The notes beneath the pieces were generated by a model that saw only the letters and a program-made list of their open reading frames with translations, was not told where the DNA came from and searched no databases. From an uncultured Planococcus sp. (lineage in GTDB: Bacteria > Bacillota > Bacilli > Bacillales_A > Planococcaceae): a stretch of DNA of 64,000 bases. The translations under genes were made by a program, and so were the position numbers. The stretch is from NCBI GenBank assembly GCA_947502505.1, contig CANNAE010000004.1, positions 124,001-188,000 of the forward strand, written 5' to 3'. Shown here in pieces: positions 11,213 through 19,741 of this stretch; within the stretch, counting starts at the first letter, position 1, and every line of letters begins with the position of its first letter.

Positions 11213-11241
11213 AAAAGGAGGCAGAAAAACCGCCTCCTTTT
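11213..11241 (-). terminator. Terminator of lepA
   Basis: AAAAGGAGGC / GCCTCCTTTT, ten perfect pairs with a nine-base loop, just after the lepA stop codon. T-rich arms on both strands make it potentially bidirectional. Confidence 0.8.
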
Positions 11242-11247
11242 TTTCGT

Positions 11248-13077
11248 TTATTTGGATTGGTCATCCATTTTGAGAACAGCCATAAATGCTTCTTGCGGGA
11301 CTTCTACGGAACCGACTTGCTTCATCCGCTTTTTCCCTTCTTTCTGCTTGTCCAATAGTTTGCGTTTCCGGGAAATATCGCCGCCGTAGCATTTTGCCAG
11401 GACGTTTTTCCGGATGGCGCTGATCGTCTGCCGGGCCACGATCTTCTGGCCGATAGCAGCCTGGATCGGAACTTCAAACTGCTGGCGCGGGATCAAAGTC
11501 TTCAATTTGTCGACGATGATCTTTCCGCGCTCGTAGGCAAAGTCCCTGTGGACGATAAAGCTCAAGGCATCGACTTTTTCTGCATTTAACAGAATGTCCA
11601 TCTTCACCAATTTCGAATCTTTATAGCCGATCAATTCATAATCGAACGATGCATAGCCTTTTGTGCCCGATTTCAATTGGTCGAAGAAATCGTAGACGAT
11701 TTCAGCGAGCGGCAATTCGTAGATGATGCTGACGCGTGAGTTGTCAAGGTAATCCATGGTCAGGAAATTGCCGCGTTTTTGCTGGCAGATTTCCATGACG
11801 GCACCGACGAAATCGTTCGGCACCATAACGGTCGCTTGGACATATGGCTCTTCGACGTATTCGATTTTTTGCGGATCCGGCATCATCGCCGGGTTATCGA
11901 TATTAAGCACTTCCCCGTCCGTCATATGGACGTGGTAAATAACACTTGGCGCAGTCGTGATCAAATCGATATTGAACTCGCGTTCGATGCGTTCTTGGAT
12001 GATCTCCATATGCAATAGGCCAAGGAATCCACAGCGGTAGCCGAAGCCGAGCGCTTGTGAGGATTCAGGCTCGAATTGCAAGGCCGCATCGTTGAGTTCC
12101 AATTTTTCGAGTGCGTCGCGCAAATCATTGTATTTTGATGTATCGATCGGGTACATTCCGCAGTAAACCATTGGATTTAATCGGCGGTAGCCAGGCAAGG
12201 CTTCTTGTGCCGGATTGTCGGCAAGCGTGATGGTATCCCCGACGCGGGAATCCGCGACGTTCTTGATGGAAGCTGTCAAAAAGCCAACATCGCCGACGGT
12301 CAATTCGTCGCGCAATGTCACTTTCGGCGTGAAGACGCCAGCTTCGACGACATCGAATTCCTTGCCGCTCGCCATCATCTTGATTTTATCGCCTGGTTTA
12401 ACGGTACCTTCCATGATCCGGATATAAGCGACAACGCCGCGGTACGGGTCGTACAAGGAGTCAAAGATCATCGCTTTGAGCGGTGCCGATGGATCTCCTT
12501 GCGGCGGCAGGACTTTCTCGACTACTTGTTCGAGAATTTCTTCAATCCCGATGCCAGCTTTGGCAGAAGCCAATACCGCTTCGGACGCATCAAGACCGAT
12601 GACGTCTTCGACTTCCTGGCGCACACGCTCAGGGTCGGCTGCTGGCAAATCGATTTTGTTGATGACCGGAAGAATCTCGAGATCGTTATCGAGCGCTAAA
12701 TAAACATTGGCTAGCGTCTGGGCTTCGATCCCCTGTGCCGCATCGACGACCAGAACGGCGCCTTCACATGCTGCGAGACTTCTGGATACTTCGTACGTGA
12801 AATCGACGTGTCCCGGGGTGTCGATCAAGTGCATAATGTATGTTTCTCCGTCTTTTGCTGTATAATTGAGCTGGACGGCATTCAATTTGATGGTGATTCC
12901 CCGTTCCCGTTCCAAATCCATGGAATCGAGCAATTGGGATTTCATTTCGCGCGCTGTCAATGCATTGGTTCTTTCCAAAATGCGGTCGGCCAGCGTCGAC
13001 TTTCCGTGGTCGATGTGCGCGATGATGGAAAAGTTGCGGATTTTCTGTTGTCTCGCTAATCTCTGTTCTTGGTCCAT
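11248..13077 (-). CDS. lepA: Elongation factor 4 (LepA)
   Basis: A 609-residue translational GTPase that acts on stalled or mispositioned ribosomes and aids initiation under stress. G motifs are clear: [17 protein letters not shown] and [10 protein letters not shown]; domains II, III and V and the LepA-specific C-terminal domain ([20 protein letters not shown]) follow. The frame opens at 13092, but [11 protein letters not shown] at 13077 is chosen because GGGAGTG lies eight bases before it. A good SigA promoter precedes it. Confidence 0.97.
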   Translation of the reverse strand: MDQEQRLARQQKIRNFSIIAHIDHGKSTLADRILERTNALTAREMKSQLLDSMDLERERGITIKLNAVQLNYTAKDGETYIMHLIDTPGHVDFTYEVSRSLAACEGAVLVVDAAQGIEAQTLANVYLALDNDLEILPVINKIDLPAADPERVRQEVEDVIGLDASEAVLASAKAGIGIEEILEQVVEKVLPPQGDPSAPLKAMIFDSLYDPYRGVVAYIRIMEGTVKPGDKIKMMASGKEFDVVEAGVFTPKVTLRDELTVGDVGFLTASIKNVADSRVGDTITLADNPAQEALPGYRRLNPMVYCGMYPIDTSKYNDLRDALEKLELNDAALQFEPESSQALGFGYRCGFLGLLHMEIIQERIEREFNIDLITTAPSVIYHVHMTDGEVLNIDNPAMMPDPQKIEYVEEPYVQATVMVPNDFVGAVMEICQQKRGNFLTMDYLDNSRVSIIYELPLAEIVYDFFDQLKSGTKGYASFDYELIGYKDSKLVKMDILLNAEKVDALSFIVHRDFAYERGKIIVDKLKTLIPRQQFEVPIQAAIGQKIVARQTISAIRKNVLAKCYGGDISRKRKLLDKQKEGKKRMKQVGSVEVPQEAFMAVLKMDDQSK

Positions 13078-13106
13078 TTTCTTCACTCCCATATAAACTA
13101 CTTTGA

Positions 13107-13135
13107 ATTATAGCAGTCAGGCGGGTAATGGGCAA
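13107..13135 (-). promoter_or_regulatory. SigA promoter of lepA
   Basis: Minus strand TTGCCC (13130-13135), 17 bases, TATAAT (13107-13112), 30 bases before the lepA start. Confidence 0.75.
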
Positions 13136-13189
13136 TGAATGACCGCATAAAGGTTTCAGTGTCAAGGGAAACTTCTTTCCACGTAACTA

Positions 13190-13218
13190 TTGCATTCGGC
13201 CAGCCGATTTGATAAAAT
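13190..13218 (+). promoter_or_regulatory. SigA promoter of rpsT
   Basis: TTGCAT (13190-13195), 17 bases, TAAAAT (13213-13218), leaving a leader of about 65 bases before rpsT. It is divergent from the lepA promoter. Confidence 0.7.
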
Positions 13219-13292
13219 AACTTTTGTTGTATAGAGACACTGAAGAGCAAGGGCTTGTGCCTGCCGCTCAAATTGTCTAGGAGGTGAAAGAT

Positions 13293-13541
13293 ATGCCAAA
13301 CATTAAATCTGCAATCAAACGTGTTCGCACGACTGATAAGAAAAATGCTCAGAACTCATCTGTTAAAACTGCAATGCGTTCTTCTGTAAAAAAGGCTGAC
13401 AAAGCTGTAGCCAATAATGAAGAAAACAAAGGGGATTCCCTTAAAGCAGCAATCAAACAAGTTGAGAAAGCAGCTTCTAAAGGTTTGATCCACAAAAACA
13501 CTGCTGCCCGTAGAAAGTCAAGCCTCATGAAAAAAGCGTAA
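13293..13541 (+). CDS. rpsT: Small ribosomal subunit protein S20
   Basis: An 82-residue, strongly basic helical protein (MPNIKSAIKRVRTTDKKN to RRKSSLMKKA), full length for bS20, which binds the bottom of 16S rRNA. The chosen ATG follows CTAGGAGGTG at optimal spacing; an earlier in-frame ATG at 13284 overlaps that site and is unlikely. It stands alone on the plus strand between lepA and holA, the same place as in B. subtilis. Confidence 0.97.
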   Translation: MPNIKSAIKRVRTTDKKNAQNSSVKTAMRSSVKKADKAVANNEENKGDSLKAAIKQVEKAASKGLIHKNTAARRKSSLMKKA

Positions 13542-13550
13542 AACGCATCA

Positions 13551-13582
13551 AAAAGCCGGCCCTATATTGGGTCGGCTTTTTT
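13551..13582 (+). terminator. Terminator of rpsT
   Basis: AAAAGCCG-G-CCC / GGG-T-CGGCTTTTTT hairpin with a T run, ten bases after the rpsT stop. Confidence 0.9.
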
Positions 13583-13589
13583 CTATGCG

Positions 13590-13635
13590 AAAACGGGGCC
13601 GCGCTGCCTTTTGATCGGCTTCGCGGCCCCGTTTT
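13590..13635 (-). terminator. Terminator of holA (GC-rich inverted repeat)
   Basis: AAAACGGGGCCGCG / CGCGGCCCCGTTTT is a perfect 14-base-pair stem with an 18-base loop, located 12 bases after the holA stop on the minus strand. It can serve both convergent units. Confidence 0.8.
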
Positions 13636-13647
13636 CATAGGCGCCAT

Positions 13648-14682
13648 TCAAGATGTTTGCTTGTTATGCCCTGCCCGTTTCATCAGGAAAAATTCAAGCA
13701 CCCGCTCCCGGTTGCCTGAAACTGTCTTTAATTGCAAGTCGATCTCTGCTAAATCGCCGAGCACTTGAAGCAAGCGGGCTTCGGATATTTGCCGGCGTTT
13801 TTCCACCAGCAACTTGACGCGATAAGGATGGGCTTTAAGCTGCTTGGAGATTTGCTGGGCGTGATAGCCTTTTTTCTGCAGATAATAGACATGCACCATG
13901 AACCGGATCTGCGACGCCAACAAAGCGGCGAGCGCGACTGGTTCTTCTTTTTGGCGCAGCAAGTCATAATAGACGCTGAGCGCCGTCTGGACGTCGCCAT
14001 CCAAATAAGCCTGCAGCATCTTGAAAGCATCCTGCTCGAGCGTACGCGCAGTCATGTCTTCAATGAGCGCTTCTGTAATCTCCTCTTGTTCCGATCCGAG
14101 GTATAAGGACATTTTCTCGATCTCTGATGCGAGCAAAGTCAAATTGGTGCCCGCCATTTCAATGAGCTTTTGTGCGCTGTGCCGCTCCAAGGTTTTGCCA
14201 TGCGTTTTTGCCTCATGCGCAATCCAGCTTTCCAGTTCATGCGGCTGCAGGGATTTCGCTTCGATGAGCACGACGTTTTTCTTCATTAGTTTGACGATCT
14301 TTTTTCGCTCGTCCAATTTTTCATAAGGCGCAACGAAAACCGTCACACTTGTCGCCGGAGGATTTTCAAGCCACGCTTCCAAGGATTTCAGGTCGTGGTT
14401 GATTTTCTCTTTTCCGCGCTCCGCCGCTTTCAGGAACGAAGCATTGCGCGCGATAATCAGTTTACGGTCACTGAAAAACGGAATCGTATCTGCTTCTTCC
14501 AGCACGTGGCCGACCGGCACTTCATCCAAATCGAAATTGGAGACATCCGTCTCCCCTGCCTCCGCCATTTGCGCTTTCAGCAATTCGATCGTCTTGGTGA
14601 TGAAATAACCTTCCGTCCCCACGATCAAGTAGACCGGATCGATTTTATCCGCGCGTATCGACTTCCAAATGGATGTAATCAT
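13648..14682 (-). CDS. holA: DNA polymerase III delta subunit
   Basis: A 344-residue HolA (YqeN), the clamp-loader subunit that opens the sliding clamp. The N-terminal AAA-like part (MITSIWKSI, DPVYLIVGTEGYF) lacks a P-loop, as typical of delta; the C-terminal collar domain follows (LASQIRFMVHVYYLQKKG). The frame opens at 14691 with GTG; the ATG at 14682 is preferred because GGGAG sits eight bases upstream. Confidence 0.93.
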   Translation of the reverse strand: MITSIWKSIRADKIDPVYLIVGTEGYFITKTIELLKAQMAEAGETDVSNFDLDEVPVGHVLEEADTIPFFSDRKLIIARNASFLKAAERGKEKINHDLKSLEAWLENPPATSVTVFVAPYEKLDERKKIVKLMKKNVVLIEAKSLQPHELESWIAHEAKTHGKTLERHSAQKLIEMAGTNLTLLASEIEKMSLYLGSEQEEITEALIEDMTARTLEQDAFKMLQAYLDGDVQTALSVYYDLLRQKEEPVALAALLASQIRFMVHVYYLQKKGYHAQQISKQLKAHPYRVKLLVEKRRQISEARLLQVLGDLAEIDLQLKTVSGNRERVLEFFLMKRAGHNKQTS

Positions 14683-14860
14683 ACGTTTCACTCCCTCTTC
14701 CCTTAACTATACCGGATTTCTCCCTATCGGTCTGCCTCATAGGGCAACTCCGCTTTTGACAGTTGTGTGACGCTGGCCAAAATCGGCCGACATTGTTGAG
14801 TTCGATATGGATTTTTCGTTATCATTCCCTTATAATAAAATCAACTAGGAGGGATTTTCA

Positions 14861-14995
14861 ATGAATGAATTTGAACAGAACGTTCAGTCCAAACGCAACG
14901 ATGCCATCGATGCAGGGATGGGCTTCGTCGTTTCCTTTGGTTTCTTCGCACTTATTTTCATCATCGCTGGCGTCGTGCAATTTGTAGCCCGCTGA
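14861..14995 (+). CDS. yqzM: YqzM family small membrane protein
   Basis: A 44-codon gene, MNEFEQNVQSKRNDAIDAG followed by one hydrophobic helix (MGFVVSFGFFALIFIIAGVV) and a short QFVAR tail. The ribosome site TAGGAGGG lies eight bases before the ATG. TATAAT is present at 14831-14836 with a weak -35, and a terminator follows four bases after the stop. B. subtilis carries yqzM at the same place between comEC and holA. The function is unknown; one membrane helix is all that can be seen. Confidence 0.9.
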   Translation: MNEFEQNVQSKRNDAIDAGMGFVVSFGFFALIFIIAGVVQFVAR

Positions 14996-14999
14996 TTAT

Positions 15000-15034
15000 A
15001 AAAAAAGCTTCGGCCTGGGCCGGAGCTTTTTTTA
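15000..15034. terminator. Bidirectional terminator of yqzM and comEC
   Basis: AAAAGCT-T-CGGCC / GGCCG-G-AGCTTTTTTT hairpin; A run on the left and T run on the right, so it serves the convergent units yqzM and comEC. It overlaps the comEC stop codon. Confidence 0.88.
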
Positions 15035-17224
15035 TTTTCGGCTGCTGTCGATAGAGACACGCCCATCTTCTACCGATACGCGGATGGTCCCGTTTTCGGC
15101 GGTCGACAGGAGCGGCAAGCCGAGTTTCTCGAATCTTTCTGTCACTTCAGGGCTTGGATGGCCGTAACGATTGTCAATTCCTGTAGAAACGACGGACACT
15201 TCCGGATGCAAAGATTCCAAAAAGAGCTGTGTGCTGGAAGTCTTGCTGCCATGATGGCCGACTTTCAGTACCGTCATCTCCGTTAACTGCTGACCGTAGC
15301 GCTCCACGATGCCAGCTTCGCCTTCACTTTCCAAGTCTCCCGTAAAAAGAAACCCGCGCCCTTGATGCTGCATCCATAAGACCAGTGAATCATCATTACC
15401 TTCGTACAATTCATCCACTGGCGATAAATAGCTGAATTGCGTTTCGCCCACTTGCCAGCCAGCCCCACTCTTTGGCATCTCTACCCGGGCTTCAGCAGCA
15501 GACGGCGCGAGTTCAATCATCAAAGCATTCGCTTCAGAACCGGGCGTAATATGTAAACTATCTACAGCCAGTTCTTCAAAGATTTCGTCGGCCCCTTCAG
15601 CATGATCCGCATCCGGATGGCTCAAGATGAAAAGATCGATACTCGAGATGCCGCGTGCTTTCAGATACGGCACCACCGTTTGCCGCCCTACTTCAAACGG
15701 GCGGCTTTGCTCCTGGAAAGGCTGGCTGTCAAAACGCAGCACTCCCCCGGCATCGATTAAATACACCGCTTTGCGGTAAGGCAGCTCAATTAACGCGCTA
15801 TCGCCCTGCCCGACATCGATAAAGCTGACATGGAGCCTCGGGTCAAGATAAGGCATTGCCGTCAACAGCAGCCCCGGGAGAAGCAAGACGGGCATTAAAC
15901 GCAATCGGAAGCGCTTTTCCGCCCGGACGAAAAATAACAGCACGCTGGCTGCCATGAACAAAAGCCAGCCTGCAGACGGTTTGCCGGGCGTCCATACTTG
16001 ATAAGGCCATCCGGCTAACATTTCCGTCAAGCGGCTGATTGCGCTGCGCAGCGGTTCATAGACCGCAAAGAGGGCGGCATCGATTCCAAACGGCAAGAAA
16101 GTCGCAGCCAATAAAATGAAATTCGCCGGCAAAATCAATAGCGTGAACAAAGGAACATAGATGGCATTCACCAAAAAAGAGGACAGGGAGATTTCGTAAA
16201 AGTGGAATAGCACGAGAGGATACAGGCATAGCTGGGAAACGGCTGTGACAATCAAGCCGCTTTTGATAAAAGAAGCCCCTTCCATCAATTTCAAGGAAGC
16301 GATGATCCCAAAACTCGCCCCGTAAGACAATTGAAAACCGATTTCATGCAGCAAGCCCGGATCCATCCATAAAAACAGGATGAAACTTGCCGACAAGGCT
16401 TGGACGGCGGATACTCGTTGTCCGATCATCTTCGCCCCAAGCACCAGCATCACCATCGCGCAAGCCCGCATGACTGAGGGGGCTGCTCCCGCCAATACGG
16501 CGTACACGGGCAGCGCAATCAGCAATAATGCAGTCGCACTTTCTTTTCTTATCCGCAAGCGCAGCAATAAAAAATAAAGCATGCCCGTGACGATGCCCAC
16601 ATGCAGCCCGGATATCGCAAATAGGTGGGTAATGCCGAGCGTTCGCTGGATTCTTGTTTGTTCAGCATCCATGCCGCTGCGTTCACCGAGCAATAGCGCC
16701 TGCGCTTCCGCGGTTAAGGAAGGCGGAAAGGTCTTGTCGATACGGACGATCAATTCGCTGCGCCGCTTGGCCAGACGGGCGCGCAGCCCGGTGCTTGATT
16801 GCGCGGCGGATATCGATTCCACCTCGAGCATGCCGGATGCGTTATGGCGCTTTAGATAATGCTGCATATCGAATGCATAGCTATGCGCCGGTTTTCTCGG
16901 TTCCTTGAATTCTCCCGTCACATACAATTTCGCTGATGGCCCAAGCGCCTGTAGCCGTTGCTGCTCTTCAATGGAGTCGAGCCGGTAACTGGCATAAATC
17001 ACCTGGCCTGTTTCAGCTTCTGCAAATCCAGTCAACCGGCCCCCATCAATCGATATGTCCTCAAACACGAGCGGGCCTTGAAAATTCCCGGCTAACAGCG
17101 GCGCTGCCACCAGTCGCCCGTCCATATTCAAATAGGCGAAGAGTGACAAGCCCAAAACGAGCGCCAGCCAAGCGAGACGCTCTCTCTTGTAAATCATCCA
17201 GCAAAAAAGCAGCACCATGAGCAA
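15032..17224 (-). CDS. comEC: DNA internalization competence protein ComEC
   Basis: The channel through which transforming single-stranded DNA crosses the membrane, plus a nuclease-like domain. From the TTG at 17224 it is 730 residues: an N-terminal soluble OB-like part, the competence membrane domain with many helices (about 200-480, around HLFAISGLHVGIVTG), and a C-terminal metallo-beta-lactamase domain with FIDVGQGDSALIELP and the metal motif SHPDADHAEG. The start is doubtful. The frame stays open to 17305 and adds LTEALFLYAAIATAIAAQAA, which looks like a real first helix (757 residues, closer to the usual 750-780), but the codon at 17305, eight bases after GGGGAA and overlapping the comEB stop, is TTA and not a normal start. 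No ribosome site precedes the TTG at 17224 or the ATG at 17218. Confidence 0.9.
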   Translation of the reverse strand: MLMVLLFCWMIYKRERLAWLALVLGLSLFAYLNMDGRLVAAPLLAGNFQGPLVFEDISIDGGRLTGFAEAETGQVIYASYRLDSIEEQQRLQALGPSAKLYVTGEFKEPRKPAHSYAFDMQHYLKRHNASGMLEVESISAAQSSTGLRARLAKRRSELIVRIDKTFPPSLTAEAQALLLGERSGMDAEQTRIQRTLGITHLFAISGLHVGIVTGMLYFLLLRLRIRKESATALLLIALPVYAVLAGAAPSVMRACAMVMLVLGAKMIGQRVSAVQALSASFILFLWMDPGLLHEIGFQLSYGASFGIIASLKLMEGASFIKSGLIVTAVSQLCLYPLVLFHFYEISLSSFLVNAIYVPLFTLLILPANFILLAATFLPFGIDAALFAVYEPLRSAISRLTEMLAGWPYQVWTPGKPSAGWLLFMAASVLLFFVRAEKRFRLRLMPVLLLPGLLLTAMPYLDPRLHVSFIDVGQGDSALIELPYRKAVYLIDAGGVLRFDSQPFQEQSRPFEVGRQTVVPYLKARGISSIDLFILSHPDADHAEGADEIFEELAVDSLHITPGSEANALMIELAPSAAEARVEMPKSGAGWQVGETQFSYLSPVDELYEGNDDSLVLWMQHQGRGFLFTGDLESEGEAGIVERYGQQLTEMTVLKVGHHGSKTSSTQLFLESLHPEVSVVSTGIDNRYGHPSPEVTERFEKLGLPLLSTAENGTIRVSVEDGRVSIDSSRK

Positions 17225-17301
17225 AAGCTTATCAGCTGAGCCATGTGCTGCTTGTGCCGCAATTGCTGTCGCAATAGCCGCATAGAGAAATAAAGCTTCC
17301 G

Positions 17302-17874
17302 TTAAATGAGAAGTTCCCCGAATAATTCCTTCACCCGTTCTTTATAATGGGTCAATTCTTCTTCGCTTGCCCCTTTTGCGCCAAGCTTATCAATCAATTC
17401 CATATAAAGCGCCGTTTTCTCGACGCTGAGGAAATCGATCGCCCGTTCATCGAACATCACTTGAATGACCTCGACATCCGCCTGCTCGAGCAGTTCGATT
17501 GCGTATTCATGATTTTTGTAATCAGCCGCATAATAAAGGCGCGAAATGCCTGCTTGGATAATGGATTTCGTACACTGGAGACAAGGGAAATGGCTGACAT
17601 ACATATCGGCACCGCTGACGCTGACGCCATATTTCGCACATTGCAGCAAAGCATTCATTTCTGCATGGATGGTCCGCACGCAATGATTGTCGACCACATA
17701 GCAGCCTTTATCGATGCAATGGTCGCCGCCGGAAATCGATCCGTTATAACCTCCCGCCATGATGCGGCGGTCGCGGACGATGGTCGCCCCGACAGCCAGC
17801 CGCGTGCAAGTGCTTCTTAGCGCTAAAAGATGGCTTTGAGCCATGAAAAATTGATCCCACGTTATTCGCTTCAT
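17302..17874 (-). CDS. comEB: ComE operon protein 2, dCMP deaminase family
   Basis: A 190-residue zinc-dependent cytidine/deoxycytidylate deaminase. The zinc site is seen in TIHAEMNALLQC (HAE) and SHFPCLQCTKSI (PCxxC). The enzyme converts dCMP to dUMP, feeding thymidylate synthesis. Its place between comEA and comEC is conserved, although it is dispensable for transformation in B. subtilis. Its TAA stop overlaps the probable beginning of comEC. Confidence 0.95.
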   Translation of the reverse strand: MKRITWDQFFMAQSHLLALRSTCTRLAVGATIVRDRRIMAGGYNGSISGGDHCIDKGCYVVDNHCVRTIHAEMNALLQCAKYGVSVSGADMYVSHFPCLQCTKSIIQAGISRLYYAADYKNHEYAIELLEQADVEVIQVMFDERAIDFLSVEKTALYMELIDKLGAKGASEEELTHYKERVKELFGELLI

Positions 17875-17945
17875 CTGATTGCCTCCTGCTGTTTCGTTAA
17901 ATTAAGTGTAGCAGAGGCAGTTGGTTCGTCAAGGGCCGTCCGACC

Positions 17946-18512
17946 TCACCTGACAAGAACCAGCTCTTTCAATTGTTCGTAACTTTTTTCACCGATTCCC
18001 GTCACGTCCATCAATTGCTCCGGTTTTTCGAATGGCCCGTTTTCTGTCCGGTGCGCTACGATCGCCGCGGCCTTGGCCGGGCCGATACCCGGAAGTTCGG
18101 TCAATTCCTCTTCAGTGGCCGAATTCACGTTGATGAGCCCTGGCTCTGCGCTGGCGCCTGGCGTTGCTGCTGCCGGCGCCAGGCTTTCTTCGCCTTGTAT
18201 TGGCACATAGACCGACGATTCATCAAGCACGATGACTGCCAGATTGATGGAGCGGCTGTCTGCTTCCGGCAAAAAGCCGCCGGCAGCTTTGATGGCATCG
18301 TTGATACGCGAACCGGCAGGCAATTCATACAGGCCCTCCGCTTTGACCGCGCCTTTCACATCAATCATGACGCTTGTCGGAATCACCTCATCGGTTTTTG
18401 GTGGTGGTGGTTGTTCAATGGAGTCGGCAGTGAGTTCGTCGAGGCTAGTGGCCTCAGGGGGATCGTGCAGGAGAAAGAAATAGAGAAGTGCCAAAACGGC
18501 AGCGACTGGCAC
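17946..18512 (-). CDS. comEA: Competence DNA receptor ComEA
   Basis: Membrane-anchored DNA receptor of the uptake machine. From the GTG at 18512 it has 188 residues: one membrane helix (VAAVLALLYFFLL), a SLBB domain (VMIDVKGAVKAEGLYELPAG, about 48-110), a flexible linker, and the helix-hairpin-helix DNA-binding domain (LINVNSATEEELTELPGIGP). No ribosome site precedes this GTG. The frame continues to 18554, where a CTG codon stands six bases after GAGGGA and would give a 202-residue protein with a basic cytoplasmic start (LKLSPQFAKYGRIV), the better N-terminus for an anchor. CTG initiation is unusual. The ATG that overlaps the ribosome site is in another frame. comER, divergent from comEA in B. 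subtilis, is absent. Confidence 0.93.
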   Translation of the reverse strand: MPVAAVLALLYFFLLHDPPEATSLDELTADSIEQPPPPKTDEVIPTSVMIDVKGAVKAEGLYELPAGSRINDAIKAAGGFLPEADSRSINLAVIVLDESSVYVPIQGEESLAPAAATPGASAEPGLINVNSATEEELTELPGIGPAKAAAIVAHRTENGPFEKPEQLMDVTGIGEKSYEQLKELVLVR

Positions 18513-18601
18513 AACGATGCGGCCGTATTTGGCGAATTGCGGAGAAAGTTTCAGTGGGCATCCCTCGTTTCCGCAGAAAGCAAACAGCTGAAGCTGACTG
18601 A

Positions 18602-18607
18602 ATTATA
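18602..18607 (-). promoter_or_regulatory. Possible -10 element of the comE operon
   Basis: TATAAT on the minus strand about 48 bases before the probable comEA start; the -35 region (GGACTT) is poor, as expected for an activator-dependent promoter. No clear ComK box (paired A-runs and T-runs) is seen upstream. Confidence 0.4.
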
Positions 18608-18640
18608 TAATAACTAAGGATCAGAAGTCCATATCTTCGT

Positions 18641-18672
18641 AAAAAAACCCGCATATAAAAATATGCAGGTTT
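18641..18672 (-). terminator. Terminator of the yqeG-yqeM gene run
   Basis: AAACC-C-GCATAT / ATATGC-A-GGTTT hairpin with a four-base loop followed by seven T on the minus strand, 12 bases after the yqeM stop. It separates this run from comEA. Confidence 0.88.
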
Positions 18673-18683
18673 AGTGTTGCTGT

Positions 18684-19406
18684 TTATTTTTTCGCGCGGA
18701 AAAAGATCCGTTCGCTTTCGCCGTTCGGTGCATCCGCCGTGAAATCAGCGGTCACTGATTCCACAGTGAATCCGGCTTCAGTGAGCCATTTCTTGTACGA
18801 CTCGATCGGGAAAGTCCGTTGCTCGTGGGTTTCTTCAAAACGCTCGAACATCCAGCCTTCGCGGACGAAAAACGTCAAATCGTGGATGACGCTGTGAGGC
18901 GCCGAGCCTTTTTCTGTATGCCACATATAGGCAAGGTCTTCCCCATCGTACACAAATGGGCTGTGCATGAAGATTTCGTCGACCTTGAATACGGAGTGGA
19001 CATCGAAAAAGAAATATCCGCCTGGCTTCAATGCCGCATGAACTTGTTCAAAGGTTTTCTGGACCTGTTCTTCTTTCGCCAAATAATTCAATGAATCGAT
19101 CGCGATCGTCACGGCGTCGAAATCTTCCAGGCCTTCGAGATGATCCATCGACAATTGAAGGACCGGAATATCCAGCCCGGCTTCTCTAAAGCGCTTTTGG
19201 GCAACAGTAAGCATGTCGGCCGATAAATCGCTAGCCGTCACGTCATAGCCGAGTTCGGCCATCAATTCCGACAGCACGCCGGTGCCGCACGCAAGATCGA
19301 GCACGGATCCAGAACGCATCGTTTCAGCAATCCATTCCACATATTGTTCATATGGAATATCTTCCATCAAGTCGTCATAAACCGCCGCAAACCGCCCGTA
19401 GTTCAT
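18684..19406 (-). CDS. yqeM: Class I SAM-dependent methyltransferase YqeM
   Basis: A 240-residue methyltransferase with the SAM loop SVLDLACGTGVLSELMAELG and the acidic ribose-binding position in VTASDLSADML. The substrate is not known. The start is ATG at 19406, in an ATGA overlap with the rsfS stop, which excludes the longer frame beginning at 19433. The gene ends the yqeG-to-yqeM block of translation-coupled genes, as in B. subtilis. Confidence 0.92.
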   Translation of the reverse strand: MNYGRFAAVYDDLMEDIPYEQYVEWIAETMRSGSVLDLACGTGVLSELMAELGYDVTASDLSADMLTVAQKRFREAGLDIPVLQLSMDHLEGLEDFDAVTIAIDSLNYLAKEEQVQKTFEQVHAALKPGGYFFFDVHSVFKVDEIFMHSPFVYDGEDLAYMWHTEKGSAPHSVIHDLTFFVREGWMFERFEETHEQRTFPIESYKKWLTEAGFTVESVTADFTADAPNGESERIFFRAKK

Positions 19407-19741
19407 ACTTCGAGCTGAGGGGCGTCGCGCCATAGACGCTCTAGGTTATAATACGAACGCTCGTCGCGGTGGAAAACATGTGCCACGACATCGCCAAGAT
19501 CGACCAATACCCAACGCGCTGCGTCAAAGCCTTCGATGCTTTTGACTTCATAGCCGGCTTCTCCAGCTTTATCCATCAATTCGCGGGCGATCGACTGCAC
19601 TTGGCGGTCTGAGTTCGCGCTGCAGATTAGGAAATAATCCGCCAATAGCGAAATTCCTTCCATATTCAATACAACGATGTCTTCGGCTTTTTTATCCTCT
19701 GCGGCTTGGTACGCCACTTGCAATAATGTTTCTTTAGTCAT
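19403..19741 (-). CDS. rsfS: Ribosome silencing factor RsfS
   Basis: A 112-residue RsfS (YqeL) that binds uL14 on the 50S subunit and blocks subunit joining when nutrients are short. The conserved core VVLNMEGISLLADYFLICSA and WVLVDLGDVVAHVFHRDERSYYNLERLW is complete. It overlaps yqeK by eight bases and yqeM by four, so translation is coupled. Confidence 0.97.
   Translation of the reverse strand: MTKETLLQVAYQAAEDKKAEDIVVLNMEGISLLADYFLICSANSDRQVQSIARELMDKAGEAGYEVKSIEGFDAARWVLVDLGDVVAHVFHRDERSYYNLERLWRDAPQLEV

Noticed and set aside
12205-12699. 164-codon open frame opposite lepA
   Set aside because: Antisense shadow of the conserved GTPase; no own promoter or ribosome site.
13590-13635. Long GC-rich inverted repeat as a possible mobile element end
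   Set aside because: It sits right after the holA stop codon, has T-rich arms and is explained as a terminator.
18454-18654. Open frame with ATG overlapping the comEA ribosome site
   Set aside because: Its product (MPTETFSAIRQIRP) is out of frame with comEA and has no family; the comEA frame carries the conserved domains.
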